Source: Pedobacter lusitanus (GTDB lineage: Bacteria; Bacteroidota; Bacteroidia; Sphingobacteriales; Sphingobacteriaceae). Taken from it: DNA of 64,000 nucleotides. Position numbers and translations under genes: made by a program. Location of the stretch: assembly GCF_040026395.1 (NCBI RefSeq), contig NZ_CP157278.1, forward strand, positions 5,084,001-5,148,000, given 5' to 3'. Below, piece by piece: positions 27,496 to 35,931 of the stretch. A model generated the notes under the pieces. It ran no database searches. It was not told the DNA's origin and saw only the letters and a list, made by a program, of their open reading frames with translations. How positions within the stretch are numbered: the stretch's first letter is position 1; every line of letters begins with the position of its first letter.

Positions 27496-28533
27496 ATGGA
27501 ATACAGACAATTAGGCGCTTCGGGTCTTAAAGTACCCGTATTAAGTTTTGGTACCGCTACTTTTGGTGGTGGAAATGAGTTTTTTAAAGCCTGGGGCAGT
27601 ACTCAGGTTGAAGAGGCAGGCAGACTGATTAACCTTTGTCTGGATGCCGGTGTAAATCTGTTTGATACTGCAAATGTGTATTCTAACGGATTATCAGAAG
27701 AGATTTTAGGGCAGGCGATAAAAGGACTTCGGGATAAAGTTCTGCTATCTACCAAAGCAACTTTCTCTATGGGAGACGGACCAAATAATCTGGGTTCTTC
27801 CAGATTTCATCTGATTAAACAATGTGAAGACAGTTTGAAAAGGTTGAAAACAGATCATATTGATATTTATCATATGCATGGTTTTGATGGAAATACACCA
27901 GTTGAAGAAACTTTAAAAACACTGGAAAACCTGGTGGAGAGTGGGAAAGTGCGTTATATTGCCTGCTCTAATTTTTCAGGATGGCATTTAATGAAATCCC
28001 TTTCAGTTTCTGAAAGATACGGATGGTCCAGATATATCGCACATCAGGCCTATTATTCTTTGCTGGATCGTGAATTTGAATGGGAGCTGATGCCATTGGG
28101 AATTGATCAGAAAGTAGGAACAATTGTCTGGAGCCCGCTGGCTTCCGGGCGTTTATCGGGAAAGTACAGACGCAATCAGCCACTTCCACAGGATAATCGT
28201 GTGCAGCAGGGTGGAGGACATGGGCCTGCATTGAATGAAGAACGATTATATACCATCATGGATGCCCTTGATGAAGTTTCGGTTGAGACAGGGAAATCAG
28301 TTGCGCAGATCTCCTTAAACTGGTTATTACAGAGACCTACGGTTTCAAATATTGTTATCGGAGCAAGAAACGAAGAGCAGCTGAAACAAAATCTTGAAGC
28401 CGTAGGCTGGAATCTGACAACTGAGCAGGTTAAGAAATTAGATGAGGCAAGTAAACCTGAACCTATTTATCCTTACTGGCATCAAAGACAAAGTGAAGAA
28501 CTAAATCCACTGCCGGTATTTTATAAAGCTTAA
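27496..28533 (+). CDS. aldo/keto reductase
   Basis: This 345-residue NADPH-dependent oxidoreductase shows the AKR catalytic tetrad: Asp and Tyr in LFDTANVYSNGLSEE (about 55-69), Lys in LLSTKATFS and His in IDIYHMHGFD. The C-terminal NADPH site is VSNIVIGARNEEQLKQNL. The family acts on aldehydes or on sugar and steroid carbonyls; the specific substrate is unknown. It follows the luciferase-like monooxygenase, a plausible carbonyl-detoxification pair, and is ended by a terminator. Confidence 0.92.
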   Translation: MEYRQLGASGLKVPVLSFGTATFGGGNEFFKAWGSTQVEEAGRLINLCLDAGVNLFDTANVYSNGLSEEILGQAIKGLRDKVLLSTKATFSMGDGPNNLGSSRFHLIKQCEDSLKRLKTDHIDIYHMHGFDGNTPVEETLKTLENLVESGKVRYIACSNFSGWHLMKSLSVSERYGWSRYIAHQAYYSLLDREFEWELMPLGIDQKVGTIVWSPLASGRLSGKYRRNQPLPQDNRVQQGGGHGPALNEERLYTIMDALDEVSVETGKSVAQISLNWLLQRPTVSNIVIGARNEEQLKQNLEAVGWNLTTEQVKKLDEASKPEPIYPYWHQRQSEELNPLPVFYKA

Positions 28534-28559
28534 TATATTTTAATCTGCTTTAAGCAGAG

Positions 28560-28596
28560 AAGCCGTTTTTCAGAACCCTGAAAGACGGCTTTTTTG
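28560..28596 (+). terminator. Rho-independent terminator
   Basis: The stem AAGCCGTTTTTCAG / CTGAAAGACGGCTT (one wobble) with a 4-nt loop and a T-run ends the aldo/keto reductase transcript. Confidence 0.9.
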
Positions 28597-28643
28597 TGCT
28601 TTCTTTTTAGTAACCGGATTGTTTCTGGAAATCAGTTCATTTT

Positions 28644-28664
28644 ATCAAATGATAATGATTAATC
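28644..28664 (+). promoter_or_regulatory. possible Fur-like box ahead of the receptor remnant
   Basis: ATCAAATGATAATGATTAAT resembles part of a Fur box (GATAATGATAATCATTATC). It lies about 70 bp before the remains of a siderophore-receptor gene, where an iron-regulated operator would be expected. The match is partial and the region is AT-rich. Confidence 0.3.
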
Positions 28665-28682
28665 GATTTAAAAACTGACTAA

Positions 28683-29117
28683 TATTCGTTTAATCACAGT
28701 CTTAGATCCGCAGGTGTTATTAATAACTACATGCGTTATACTGAAACTGCACCCGGAATCGGTATTATTGAAGGACAGCGTTTAGTTGGAACAACAAAAA
28801 ATACGGCGAACGGAACTGTTTTTTATACGTTTATGGATGGAGACCTTAAAGGACTTAAACTGGGAACATCGGTGTTTTATGTAGGTTCTCGTAATGGTGG
28901 CCGTGATAATAATAAAAATGGGACTACTACGGGTACAATCCCCCTTAAACCATTTACTACCGTTGATGTTTCAGCAGGATATAGCTTTAGCAGATTCTCA
29001 ATCCTTGCTAAATTATCAAACATAGGAAATACTTATAACTATTATGTACATGAAAACTACAGTATCAATCCTATTCCACCGCGCCAGTTTATGACAACCT
29101 TGTCTTATAAATTTTAA
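28683..29117 (+). pseudogene. C-terminal remnant of a TonB-dependent siderophore receptor
   Basis: Only the last part of a receptor barrel remains. The frame is open from 28683 after a stop codon, and its first ATG (28731) lies inside what would be barrel sequence (NNYMRYTET). Recognisable are NTANGTVFYTF, the FTTVDVSAGYSF strand, the SNIGNTYNYYVHENYSINPI segment and the terminal Phe (TTLSYKF). A complete receptor has about 800 residues; this has about 145 and lacks signal peptide, plug and most strands. A terminator still follows. Confidence 0.85.
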
Positions 29118-29138
29118 CGTTAACTCTTTATAATGATG

Positions 29139-29175
29139 AAAACCGTCTTTCCGAATTGTGGAGGACGGTTTTTTT
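29139..29175 (+). terminator. Rho-independent terminator
   Basis: The stem AAAACCGTC / GACGGTTTT, extended by TTTCC / GGAG, is followed by a T-run just after the receptor remnant. Confidence 0.85.
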
Positions 29176-29299
29176 GTGCTCTTATCCTGATAAAGGTTGA
29201 ACAGGTAAAACAAAAGCAGTACAATGAGCTGTGTTGTCAGGTAATTCTGGGATGGGACAATAGGGTTATGGGCTATATACCGGCTAATATTGATACGCC

Positions 29300-29380
29300 A
29301 TTGAAACGGGTTTGAAGCGTAGTTGAAACGGGTCGAAGCGTTTCAACCCCGTATCAACTACGCTTCAAACCCGTTTCAAT
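29300..29380. repeat. 81-bp near-perfect palindrome
   Basis: Two 33-nt arms (29300-29332 and 29348-29380) are reverse complements with one mismatch, around a 15-nt loop. Each arm is built from the words TTGAAACGGG and TTGAAGCG, which recur in the loop as TCGAAGCG. There is no T-run on either side, and its arms are longer than those of the terminators here. It may be a REP-like or MITE-like element in the space left by the decayed receptor gene. Confidence 0.85.
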
Positions 29381-29602
29381 ACTAACGGAAGACTAGCCAC
29401 AACATAGCCACAATAGTTTGTAAAACAAAACATAACTATACCAGCTATATAACAATAAGTAGTGGAATGTATGATCTTGACGAATTATCAATTACAGGTC
29501 AGAGGGATGAACAGACAAAATAAAGAAAAAGAAAAAACCAGCCGAAAGCATAGTTGTTTAATAGCTGTAATTTGTAAATTAGCCTAAACTAAATATAAAC
29601 TT
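29381..29602. other. gene-free AT-rich spacer
   Basis: Together with 29176-29299 this makes nearly 430 bp without a credible gene around the palindrome. Short open frames here have no coding character. The last 60 bp presumably hold the promoter of the DUF2147 gene; TAATTTG near 29569 is a weak -7 candidate. Confidence 0.5.
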
Positions 29603-30034
29603 ATGAGATACATTTCACTGTTATTACTTTTCACAGCAATTTCCTTCACAGGTTTTGCACAGAACAAAGATGCTATTGTTGGTCAATGGGTTAACGCAAC
29701 AGGAGAGGCGCACGTAGAGATTTTTAAGAAAGACTCTAAATATTTTGGTAAAATTGTATGGCTTAAGAATCCTAAGGATGAAAAAGGTAATGCAAAAACT
29801 GATGTAAAGAATCCTGATGCAAATTTAAAGTCAAGACCTATCCTGGGATTGGAAATGCTTAAAGATTTCGTTTTTGAAGATGGAAAATGGACTGATGGTA
29901 AAATCTATGATCCTAAATCAGGTAAAACCTATAGCTGTAATATGAATCTTAAAGACAACGGTGACTTGAATATGCGTGGTTATATCGGTATCTCAATTAT
30001 TGGAAGATCTGAAGTCTGGAAAAAAGTTAAATAA
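29603..30034 (+). CDS. DUF2147-family secreted protein
   Basis: This 143-residue protein has a signal peptide ending GFAQ (about 20) followed by the DUF2147 pattern: IVGQWVNATGEAHVEIFK, YFGKIVWLKNP, DGKIYDPKSGKTYSC and LRMRG-like LNMRGYIGISIIGRSEVWKKV. It should form a small lipocalin-like beta-barrel in the periplasm. Its stop overlaps the start of the next gene (TAATG), which implies translational coupling. Confidence 0.9.
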   Translation: MRYISLLLLFTAISFTGFAQNKDAIVGQWVNATGEAHVEIFKKDSKYFGKIVWLKNPKDEKGNAKTDVKNPDANLKSRPILGLEMLKDFVFEDGKWTDGKIYDPKSGKTYSCNMNLKDNGDLNMRGYIGISIIGRSEVWKKVK

Positions 30035-31050
30035 TGCGAATACTCCTGTACCTTTTATTGCTGACGCCGTTTTCTGTATTTTCACAAACCTACGAACTAA
30101 GTACCGTTAATACTGGAACCAATACCAGTATCAGAGGAATGTCTGTTGTATCTGACAGTATTGCCTGGGTAAGTGGAAGTAACGGGTTTATTGGCAAAAG
30201 TTTAAATGGAGGCAAGGAGTGGACGTGGACAAAACCCAAAGGCTATGAAACACTTGATTTCAGGGATATTGAAGCCTTTGATAAAAACCATGCTGTAATT
30301 GTAAATGCAGGTTCTCCTGCTTATATATTGCGTACCGAAGACGGTGGAAAGAGCTGGACTGAAACTTATAAAAACCTGGATTCTGCAATATTCCTTGATG
30401 GAATGTCATTCTGGGATGAAAAACATGGGATCATCTTTGGTGATCCCATTCAAAACCATTTACAACTGCTGATCACTGATGACGGTGGCTGTAACTGGAC
30501 AGATGTCACTAAAAGATTAAACCATACCATTGCAACCGGTGAAGCTGGTTTTGCTGCCAGTGGCACCGGAATTAAGACTTTCTCTGATGGGAAGGTATGG
30601 ATCGCAACCGGCGGTACTAAATCAAATATTTATGCATCTGATAATTACGGCCTGAGCTGGAAAAAGTACGATTGTCCTATCATACATGGCAAAAGTACTA
30701 CGGGTGCCTTCTCTGTTGATTTCTATAATGAAAACCAGGGCATCGTAGTTGGTGGTGATTATGAGAAGGATAAAGAGAATACAAATAATGTTTTGCTAAC
30801 CGGAGACGGAGGTAAATCATGGATTAAACCATCCAGACCGGTTTTTGGTTTCCGTTCCGGAGTAATCTGGTATGATGAGAAAACCTGTTTTGCAACGGGT
30901 ACCTCGGGTACAGATGTTTCCAGAGACGGAGGGATGAACTGGTATCACATTTCTGAAGAAAGCTTTAATGTAATTCAAAAAGCTAAAAAAGGTAACCTGG
31001 TACTGCTGGCAGGTGGCAAGGGACTCATCTACAGATTAAAGGTCAAATAA
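30034..31050 (+). CDS. secreted Ycf48/BNR-repeat beta-propeller protein
   Basis: This 338-residue secreted protein (signal ends VFSQ, 18) contains a series of Asp-box-like repeats: TEDGGKSWTE, TDDGGCNWTD, SDNYGLSWKK, TGDGGKSWIK and SRDGGMNWYH, with SLNGGKEWTW as a divergent first copy. These resemble photosystem II assembly factor Ycf48-like propellers, which in non-phototrophs are often annotated as oxidoreductases without evidence. It is coupled to the DUF2147 gene. Function unknown. Confidence 0.85.
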   Translation: MRILLYLLLLTPFSVFSQTYELSTVNTGTNTSIRGMSVVSDSIAWVSGSNGFIGKSLNGGKEWTWTKPKGYETLDFRDIEAFDKNHAVIVNAGSPAYILRTEDGGKSWTETYKNLDSAIFLDGMSFWDEKHGIIFGDPIQNHLQLLITDDGGCNWTDVTKRLNHTIATGEAGFAASGTGIKTFSDGKVWIATGGTKSNIYASDNYGLSWKKYDCPIIHGKSTTGAFSVDFYNENQGIVVGGDYEKDKENTNNVLLTGDGGKSWIKPSRPVFGFRSGVIWYDEKTCFATGTSGTDVSRDGGMNWYHISEESFNVIQKAKKGNLVLLAGGKGLIYRLKVK

Positions 31051-31056
31051 TAATTG

Positions 31057-32241
31057 CTAATCTATTCCCAGAATTTCTTTGGCCAGATTAATCATTTTTT
31101 CCGTACCCGTATATTTTCCATGTTCATCAGATAGTTTGATTACATCTGTCCATTCCTCATTCTGAGGCTGTGTCTGCGTCATCTTAATCACAATATTCAT
31201 TGGAGCAGGACCTGCATCATTGGTCAGGTTGGTCCCTATGCCGAACGAGATACCAATTCTGTTACGGCAATGACCAGCTATGCGCTTTACTTTTTCATAA
31301 TTCAATGCATCAGAGAAAATAATAGTTTTAGTCTGAGGATTTATGCCCATACGCTGATAATGTGCAATTACTTTATCGGCAAACAAAAGAGGATCTCCGC
31401 TGTCATGTCTTACTCCATCAAATAGCTTGGAGAACATCTTATCAAATTGTCTGAAAAACACATCTGTTGTATAAGTATCAGATAAAGCGATTCCAAGATC
31501 TCCTCTGAATACCTGTACCCAATGTTCCAATCCTAAAGAGTTAGCCATTTTAAAGCCATATCTGGCTGCATGGAACATGAACCATTCGTGCGCATGTGTA
31601 CCTATGGGTTTGGTTTGATGTACCATGGCCATATGCACGTTGCTGGTCCCGATAAATGATCCTTCTCCGTATTGTTGCAAGGTCTGCAGAACTAAACGAT
31701 GAATAGCATAGGAATATCTCCGGCGTGTGCCGAATTCAGCAATCGTGACCCCAAGATCCCGATAGTTCTCAATCTTCTTTTTTGTCCGCTCAATTACTTC
31801 CTCATTACTGATCCTGACAGCATGTGTCATTTCATAAAATAACTCGCAGATCAATGACATGATTGGCACTTCCCATAAAATTGCCCGGTACCATAGTCCC
31901 TCAATGTGTACTTCCAGCTGATCACCCTGTTGTTCTATGTGCACTTCATCAGGCTGATAACGATAACCTTCAAGAAAGTCGAGATACAATGGGTCCAGGT
32001 AAGGACAGTTTAGCTGGAGGAATTTTTTCTCTTCGCGGGTTAACCGCAATAAAGGCATCTCATTGACAGCTTTACGTAATGCATCACCGAATCCCGGCGG
32101 GAAAGAGTGTTTTCCACGGTTTATAAACTTATAGCGGACTTTAGCATAGGGAAATAAACGGATCACACCCTGCTGCATCGTAAACTTATAAAAGTCATTG
32201 TCAAGGATGGAAACAATCGAAGGAGCAGGCTGTATAGACAT
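31057..32241 (-). CDS. pncB: nicotinate phosphoribosyltransferase
   Basis: This 394-residue enzyme makes nicotinate mononucleotide from nicotinate and PRPP in NAD salvage. Typical motifs are LDNDFYKFTMQQ (about 13-24), EFGTRRRYSYAIH (about 165-177), GTSNVHMA, PIGTHAHEWFM, RHDSGDPL and FGIGTNLTND. Length and order fit the bacterial PncB family. It is convergent with the Ycf48-like gene, with 6 bp between stop codons and no hairpin. Confidence 0.96.
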   Translation of the reverse strand: MSIQPAPSIVSILDNDFYKFTMQQGVIRLFPYAKVRYKFINRGKHSFPPGFGDALRKAVNEMPLLRLTREEKKFLQLNCPYLDPLYLDFLEGYRYQPDEVHIEQQGDQLEVHIEGLWYRAILWEVPIMSLICELFYEMTHAVRISNEEVIERTKKKIENYRDLGVTIAEFGTRRRYSYAIHRLVLQTLQQYGEGSFIGTSNVHMAMVHQTKPIGTHAHEWFMFHAARYGFKMANSLGLEHWVQVFRGDLGIALSDTYTTDVFFRQFDKMFSKLFDGVRHDSGDPLLFADKVIAHYQRMGINPQTKTIIFSDALNYEKVKRIAGHCRNRIGISFGIGTNLTNDAGPAPMNIVIKMTQTQPQNEEWTDVIKLSDEHGKYTGTEKMINLAKEILGID

Positions 32242-32313
32242 AAATTAAGGATATATATGAGCTACCTTAACATAATTCGGGCCAGTAGCTCATTATTTTG
32301 CCTTAAATATAAT

Positions 32314-32793
32314 TTATTTGGCGTCTAATAGTACAGCCAGCTGAATACAATATGTAGCTGAACGATTACTCCAGGCATGATTTGTACCCCGCTGGATTAC
32401 GATATCACCTGCTTTCAGCAATGTTTCTTCTTCTTCCAGGATCAGGTAGATTTCTCCCGACAGGATGATAATATAATCCAGTGTATCGGTTTTGTGCATT
32501 AAAGGATGCACTTGTCCTTTCTCCAGTGGGCTTATACCCAGGTCTTTGTCCGGTGGGATACTCACGTAACGGAAATAAGAGCCATGAGCAGGAGTTTCGG
32601 GCATAGCTGTATTTTCTATCTTTAATTCCTTTGATAAATCTACAGGCATCTGATTGGTAGCCCAGATATCTGAGATGATCAGGCCGGGAAAATGTTCAGA
32701 AACATTGTTTACTATGGCATCTTCAGTAATTACTGATTTACCATTTTTATTTCCTGTGACTATACGGCGGGGTATTTTTGGTATTTGTGACAT
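32314..32793 (-). CDS. cupin-domain protein
   Basis: This 159-residue protein has a C-terminal cupin: PLMHKTDTLDYIIILSGEIYL (about 96-116) and LLKAGDIVIQRGTNHAWSNRS (about 125-145), with His ligands in HKTDT and NHAW. Such small cupins are often sugar or aromatic-acid binding enzymes or redox accessory proteins. It starts 19 bp after the quinone oxidoreductase stop on the same strand, so they form a two-gene operon opposite an HxlR regulator. Confidence 0.85.
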   Translation of the reverse strand: MSQIPKIPRRIVTGNKNGKSVITEDAIVNNVSEHFPGLIISDIWATNQMPVDLSKELKIENTAMPETPAHGSYFRYVSIPPDKDLGISPLEKGQVHPLMHKTDTLDYIIILSGEIYLILEEEETLLKAGDIVIQRGTNHAWSNRSATYCIQLAVLLDAK

Positions 32794-32812
32794 ATTTTCT
32801 ATGAATACTGAC

Positions 32813-33817
32813 TTAATCTATTTGCATAACTAATTTCTTACCCTGTGTGAGGTTGTCTTCCAGGAGCTGGTGTGCTTTGCTGACAGTTTGAACATTCAGG
32901 GAACCTACGTTTAATATGGATGGCGGGGATAAAGAGAAATCTGTCATTAATTTCATAAACTCATTTAGTCTTTCGCCATAATAACGGTAGTTCTTTTCTA
33001 AGGAATAGGCATAATTGGAAATATTCACGATTACAGCTCCTTTATGAAAAAGACCTTCTCTTGCATCTGCTGTAGTCAGTGCAGTAACATCAGCATAAGT
33101 GCCATTTGTGGCAATTACCTGAGCACTGATCAGAGACATTTTATCACCTACCAGATCTATACAATAATGAAATAACTGACCATTATTGTGTGCCAGAATA
33201 ACTTCAGCAAGATTTTCTGTTTTATAGTCTATAATCTGTTCTTTTTTGAGTCCTGCTTTGAGCAGCTGATTTTTGCTTTCTGCATTCCCGGCCGTAGCAA
33301 TTATTCTTTGATAACCTTTAGCTACAAGTATTTTAATCAGCGCCATCCCGACACCGCCTGCTGCACCACTGATAAAAACTGAATCCTCTGTTTTAATGCC
33401 TAAACGGTTATAACATTGCAGTGCCGTAAGTGAAGCACTGGGAATAGCTGCGGCTTCTTCAAAGGTTATGTTCTGAGGTTTGGCAGCCAGTATCAGTTCA
33501 GGAACACTGATATATTCTGTATAGGTTCCGTTTGACCCCATACTGCCCGACGCGGCAAAGACGGCATCACCTGGTTTGAACTGATGAGCTGATTTACCGG
33601 TTTTAACCACCAGGCCTGAGAATTCGCGGCCCAGTATAGGAGAGTGCATGCGTTTTCTTTCGGTTTTACCTTGTCTCATCTGATAATCTATAGGATTAAA
33701 CGCCGTTGCTTTAATTCTGATAAGTACTTCCTGATCTCCGGGTTCAGGTATAGCGAAATTTTCATCTGCAGTGAAGTTATCTGTGCTGCCAAAATCTTTT
33801 AATACGATTGCTTTCAT
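32813..33817 (-). CDS. NADPH:quinone reductase-like zinc-independent alcohol dehydrogenase
   Basis: This 334-residue protein belongs to the MDR superfamily, quinone-oxidoreductase branch. It has a GroES-like N-domain (IRIKATAFNPIDYQMRQG, about 34-51; LGREFSGLVVKTG) and a Rossmann motif (SGAAGGVGMALIKI, about 150-163). The Cys ligands of structural zinc are absent. It probably reduces quinones or enals. The divergent HxlR gene beginning about 120 bp away is its likely regulator, since HxlR proteins often sense quinones or aldehydes. Confidence 0.9.
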   Translation of the reverse strand: MKAIVLKDFGSTDNFTADENFAIPEPGDQEVLIRIKATAFNPIDYQMRQGKTERKRMHSPILGREFSGLVVKTGKSAHQFKPGDAVFAASGSMGSNGTYTEYISVPELILAAKPQNITFEEAAAIPSASLTALQCYNRLGIKTEDSVFISGAAGGVGMALIKILVAKGYQRIIATAGNAESKNQLLKAGLKKEQIIDYKTENLAEVILAHNNGQLFHYCIDLVGDKMSLISAQVIATNGTYADVTALTTADAREGLFHKGAVIVNISNYAYSLEKNYRYYGERLNEFMKLMTDFSLSPPSILNVGSLNVQTVSKAHQLLEDNLTQGKKLVMQID

Positions 33818-33880
33818 GATCCTTTTATTTCCTTTCTTATAAACTGTTTAAGAGCAGGGCTAAATTAGATAGTGAATTTT

Positions 33881-33918
33881 TATATTTGCTATTAGTTAAC
33901 CTCAGGTAACTGGTTACC
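33881..33918 (+). promoter_or_regulatory. HxlR-gene promoter box and inverted repeat
   Basis: TATATTTG (33881-33888) is a good Bacteroidetes -7 element; no clear -33 is seen. Downstream, GGTAAC-TG-GTTACC (33905-33918) is a perfect 14-nt palindrome just before the HxlR start, and a related half-site GTTAACC (33896-33902) precedes it. It may be an operator for HxlR autoregulation and for the divergent oxidoreductase operon. Confidence 0.5.
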
Positions 33919-33937
33919 CCGGATAAACCATCAGCTT

Positions 33938-34312
33938 ATGAGCACTGTAAAGAATAAAGGAAATGTACGTGAAGCGAGCTGTCAGGAAGAGCTTACAGCC
34001 ATGCGTGATAGTATTGATATATTAGGTGGAAAGTGGAAGTTACTGATTATGCGTTATCTGACTAACCGGACTTCAGAAAGTAATCACTTCAAAAAGATTC
34101 AGCGTGGCATCAATGGGATTTCGGCAAAGATGTTATCCAAAGAATTAAAAGATCTTGAACTGAATCTGATGGTGACCAGAACTATTCAGGATACCAGACC
34201 AATTACTGTTGATTATTCAATTACTGAATATGGTAAAAGCATTATTCCGGTTACTGATATCCTGGTGCAATGGGGACTGAATCACCGGGAGAAAATTAAG
34301 GAAGAAGTATAG
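33938..34312 (+). CDS. HxlR-family winged-helix transcriptional regulator
   Basis: This 124-residue protein matches HxlR: an N-terminal Cys (SCQEELTAM, about 14-22), IDILGGKWKLLIMRYL (about 27-42), a recognition region around GINGISAKMLSKELKDLE and a wing (TVDYSITEYGKSI). Some members use the N-terminal Cys to sense electrophiles. It lies opposite the quinone oxidoreductase/cupin pair, which it probably represses. Confidence 0.92.
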   Translation: MSTVKNKGNVREASCQEELTAMRDSIDILGGKWKLLIMRYLTNRTSESNHFKKIQRGINGISAKMLSKELKDLELNLMVTRTIQDTRPITVDYSITEYGKSIIPVTDILVQWGLNHREKIKEEV

Positions 34313-34362
34313 GTATATAGCCTTGCGGTATAGCATAAGGTGCTTTGTTCATCCGGGGTGAG

Positions 34363-34863
34363 TTATTTTATCCTGATCCATTGCTTTTTATCAATAGTAT
34401 TAGTGTCAATATCTTTTATCCAGAACAAGCGGGACGTAATATATTTTACTTTACTGGTTTTATATTGAGGAAGAGTACCCTGTGGTGATCCGCAACTCTT
34501 TCTTCTTAAAACTATCCGGGTATCCGGCGAGTCTTTTTTCTCCATTAAAACCTGGTCTGTACTCCAGGCACACATCCCTGCAAAAACAGTAATAAACGTT
34601 AGAAAGCAAGCTGCTGCTGCAACTATACAGGTTAAGATTACTTTTCCGATTAATAGTTTTTTACTGTCTTTTCGTTTTAAAGTGCCGAACATGGTAAACA
34701 GAACCGCTGTCTGAAGGGCATAGAATACAAAAAGCTGATGGAAATCACCGGGGTTTCCTATTTTGATCTCCAGCGGGATAATTTTTCCAAAAAGAGCTAT
34801 AATCATCCAGATGATGATTATAGCAATAGAAATCCAGAAAATAATCTTATTCAATAACCTCAT
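34363..34863 (-). CDS. small membrane protein of unknown function
   Basis: This 166-residue protein has three hydrophobic segments: residues about 6-26 (IIFWISIAIIIIWMIIALFG), 43-61 and 72-94 (VILTCIVAAAACFLTFITVF). A basic C-terminal domain with LRRKSCGSPQG follows and probably lies outside the membrane. Its start codon abuts the stop codon of the dehydrogenase-like gene upstream, so the two are co-transcribed. I do not recognise it. Confidence 0.75.
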   Translation of the reverse strand: MRLLNKIIFWISIAIIIIWMIIALFGKIIPLEIKIGNPGDFHQLFVFYALQTAVLFTMFGTLKRKDSKKLLIGKVILTCIVAAAACFLTFITVFAGMCAWSTDQVLMEKKDSPDTRIVLRRKSCGSPQGTLPQYKTSKVKYITSRLFWIKDIDTNTIDKKQWIRIK

Positions 34864-35775
34864 TTATACTTCTTTATGATTCTTCAGGTAATCGGCTAAA
34901 TTTGCAAGGACTTTTTCTGAGAGCCGTTGTTTTGCCTCAAAGGTAAAACCTCCAAACTGGTCTGATAAAATGATATTATCACGTCCGGTAAACTCCTGCA
35001 TAAAATCTCCGACTCCGTCTGCGTCAAAGATGGCGAAGTTTTGTTCATCAGCAATCCAGTCTAAAAATGCGTCTTTTTCAAAAGGTACGCCCAGAGAGGT
35101 ATTGACAAGGATCGAATTCGGTTTTTTAAGCTTAAATTCTCTTGCGGTAAGCAGGATGGTATTTTTTGGTAAATGAGTGGTAATAATATCACAGGACTGG
35201 ATTAATTCATCAAGAGGTAAATAGGTAATCCCATTTTTCTCCTGCTCAGGTTTCCTGCTTCTGCTATAGTAAAATACCTGCATTCCAAAATGCTGCGCAG
35301 TTTGTGCAACCATCAATCCTAAGGTTCCAAGCCCGATAATACCGATACTTTTATTCTTTAATTCTACCGGCTCAGCTTTCCATCTTGCCTTAAGCAGACC
35401 TTTCAACAGGAAAATCAGTTGTGCAAAGATAAATTCTACAGCACCTTCATCTCCATAATCCTTGACTCCTTTTACCTGGATACCTTTTTTACGGGCAGCC
35501 ATAATGTCAACATTTGCAGAGGCTTCATCATATAAACTGCAGCACATACCCACAAATTTCAGCCTTGTAGTTCTGGCGATGATTTCGGCAGTGATTTTTG
35601 TCTGCCAGCTTACCAGAACACAATCTGCATCCCCTATACGCAAAAGTGTTTCATAATCATCTTTTGGATAATCGTTATATACAATGATCTTATGTTTGGA
35701 AAGGCCGGCAATCTGATCCGTAATTTCGGGGATAAGACCACAGTTGTCCAGTATAATTATTTTTTCAAATTGCAT
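34864..35775 (-). CDS. D-2-hydroxyacid dehydrogenase-fold protein lacking the usual catalytic residues
   Basis: This 303-residue protein has the NAD-binding domain of the D-2-hydroxyacid dehydrogenase family: IGIIGLGTLGLMVAQTAQHFG around residues 144-164, a basic YSRSRKPE stretch after beta-2 that may favour NADP, and TTHLPKNTILL. The catalytic Arg of the usual N-x-A-R-G is Leu (LVNTSLGVP), the Glu region reads AIFDADGVGDF, and the catalytic His of the P-H-x-G-G-x-T motif is Gln (SDQFGGFTFEA). It may bind a nucleotide without classical dehydrogenase chemistry, or belong to a divergent subfamily. Confidence 0.8.
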   Translation of the reverse strand: MQFEKIIILDNCGLIPEITDQIAGLSKHKIIVYNDYPKDDYETLLRIGDADCVLVSWQTKITAEIIARTTRLKFVGMCCSLYDEASANVDIMAARKKGIQVKGVKDYGDEGAVEFIFAQLIFLLKGLLKARWKAEPVELKNKSIGIIGLGTLGLMVAQTAQHFGMQVFYYSRSRKPEQEKNGITYLPLDELIQSCDIITTHLPKNTILLTAREFKLKKPNSILVNTSLGVPFEKDAFLDWIADEQNFAIFDADGVGDFMQEFTGRDNIILSDQFGGFTFEAKQRLSEKVLANLADYLKNHKEV

Positions 35776-35931
35776 GTAATTGTTAATTAATTATCAAAAT
35801 GCGAATATATGTTAATTATAATTAATCAGCAGATACTTAGTTGCTGAGCTTTACAGCAAATTAAAATGAGCTTTATAACAAAACAGACTGGCTGAATACT
35901 ACCGAACTTTATTTCATTAAAAATTACAATC

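Noticed and set aside
28731..29117. Independent small outer-membrane protein
   Set aside because: The sequence is the C-terminal part of a siderophore receptor barrel and has no signal peptide.
29133..29315. 60-codon open frame after the receptor remnant
   Set aside because: It begins inside a terminator hairpin and ends in the palindrome; it has no coding character.
29300..29380. CRISPR-like repeat array
   Set aside because: The short recurring words are adjacent without spacers of constant length and form one palindrome; no cas gene is present.
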